Positions 6,225 through 6,360 of a stretch of 6,360 bases of DNA are shown here, in pieces. The position numbers and the translations under genes were made by a program. Below the pieces are notes generated by a model. It was not told the origin of the DNA. It saw nothing but the letters and a program-made list of their open reading frames with translations, and searched no databases. This stretch comes from Alphaproteobacteria bacterium (GTDB lineage Bacteria > Pseudomonadota > Alphaproteobacteria > Micropepsales > Micropepsaceae), in NCBI GenBank assembly GCA_947373775.1, contig CANBZE010000118.1, forward strand, positions 1 through 6,360, given 5' to 3'. Numbering within the stretch: the first letter of the stretch is position 1; every line of letters starts with the position of its first letter.

Positions 6225-6257
6225 TTTTGCCGGCCGTATTTTTTGAAGGGATTTTCC

Positions 6258-6360
6258 ATGCGCTTCGCTATCGCGGCGGCAATTCTGGCCGCCGCCCTGT
6301 CACCCGCCACAGCCGCCACGCCCTGTGATGGCGTCTGGCAAAAACCGCTGGCCGATGGCC
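6258..6360 (+). CDS. secreted protein of unknown function, N-terminus only
   Basis: An open frame that begins at ATG 6258 and runs off the right edge after 34 codons, so its stop lies outside the window. AAGGG (6246-6250) is seven bases before the ATG, a good ribosome site. The first about 20 residues (MRFAIAAAILAAALSPATAA) are a clear Sec signal peptide with probable cleavage after ATA or ATAA. The mature part starts TPCDGVWQKPLADG and has one cysteine so far. I do not recognise the family from this much. The 33-nt gap after the glsB-like gene has no convincing terminator, so it may be the third gene of that operon. Confidence 0.7.
   Translation, partial: MRFAIAAAILAAALSPATAATPCDGVWQKPLADG

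Noticed and set aside
6225..6244. GC-rich palindrome followed by six T as a terminator after the glsB-like gene
   Set aside because: GCCGGC/CGGCCG is too compact to form a stem with a loop, and the T run lies just before the ribosome site of the next gene.

Overview
The window looks like ordinary chromosomal DNA from a GC-rich (by eye, about 60-65% G+C) alphaproteobacterium. The evidence is an IalB-family periplasmic protein directly coupled to rlmN, a TrmH-type RNA methyltransferase of the kind common in that class, and the codon use. I cannot name a genus. No insertion sequence, phage gene, CRISPR array, tRNA or rRNA is visible.

Layout: the left two thirds are transcribed leftward. Reading in the direction of transcription from position 4557 down to 59, they hold a small secreted DUF6491-like protein, a SpoU/TrmH RNA methyltransferase, an ABC exporter (ATPase then permease, abutting), an IalB-like secreted protein, and the 23S rRNA/tRNA adenine-C2 methyltransferase RlmN. 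The right third is transcribed rightward from 4655: an Nramp-related metal-ion transporter with non-canonical metal-site motifs, a GlsB/YeaQ-type small membrane protein, and the first 34 codons of a secreted protein cut by the window edge. The two sets diverge from a 97-bp control region (4558-4654).

Functional units: (i) ialB-rlmN, where the stop of the first overlaps the start of the second; (ii) the ABC ATPase-permease pair with its own probable leaderless promoter and a probable intrinsic terminator folded over the permease stop codon; (iii) the methyltransferase gene, followed by two tandem perfect stem-loops that separate it from the ABC operon; (iv) the Nramp-related transporter and GlsB-like gene, 13 nt apart and probably one operon, perhaps continuing into the partial gene.

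The points most worth a second look are the missing start codon of the methyltransferase (the conserved N-terminal GYFAVG segment is encoded upstream of any usable start, with AGG where ATG would be expected), the DPSG/SPY metal site of the Nramp-like protein, and the stem-loop cluster at 3503-3596. I see no evidence for a previously undescribed multi-gene system here.
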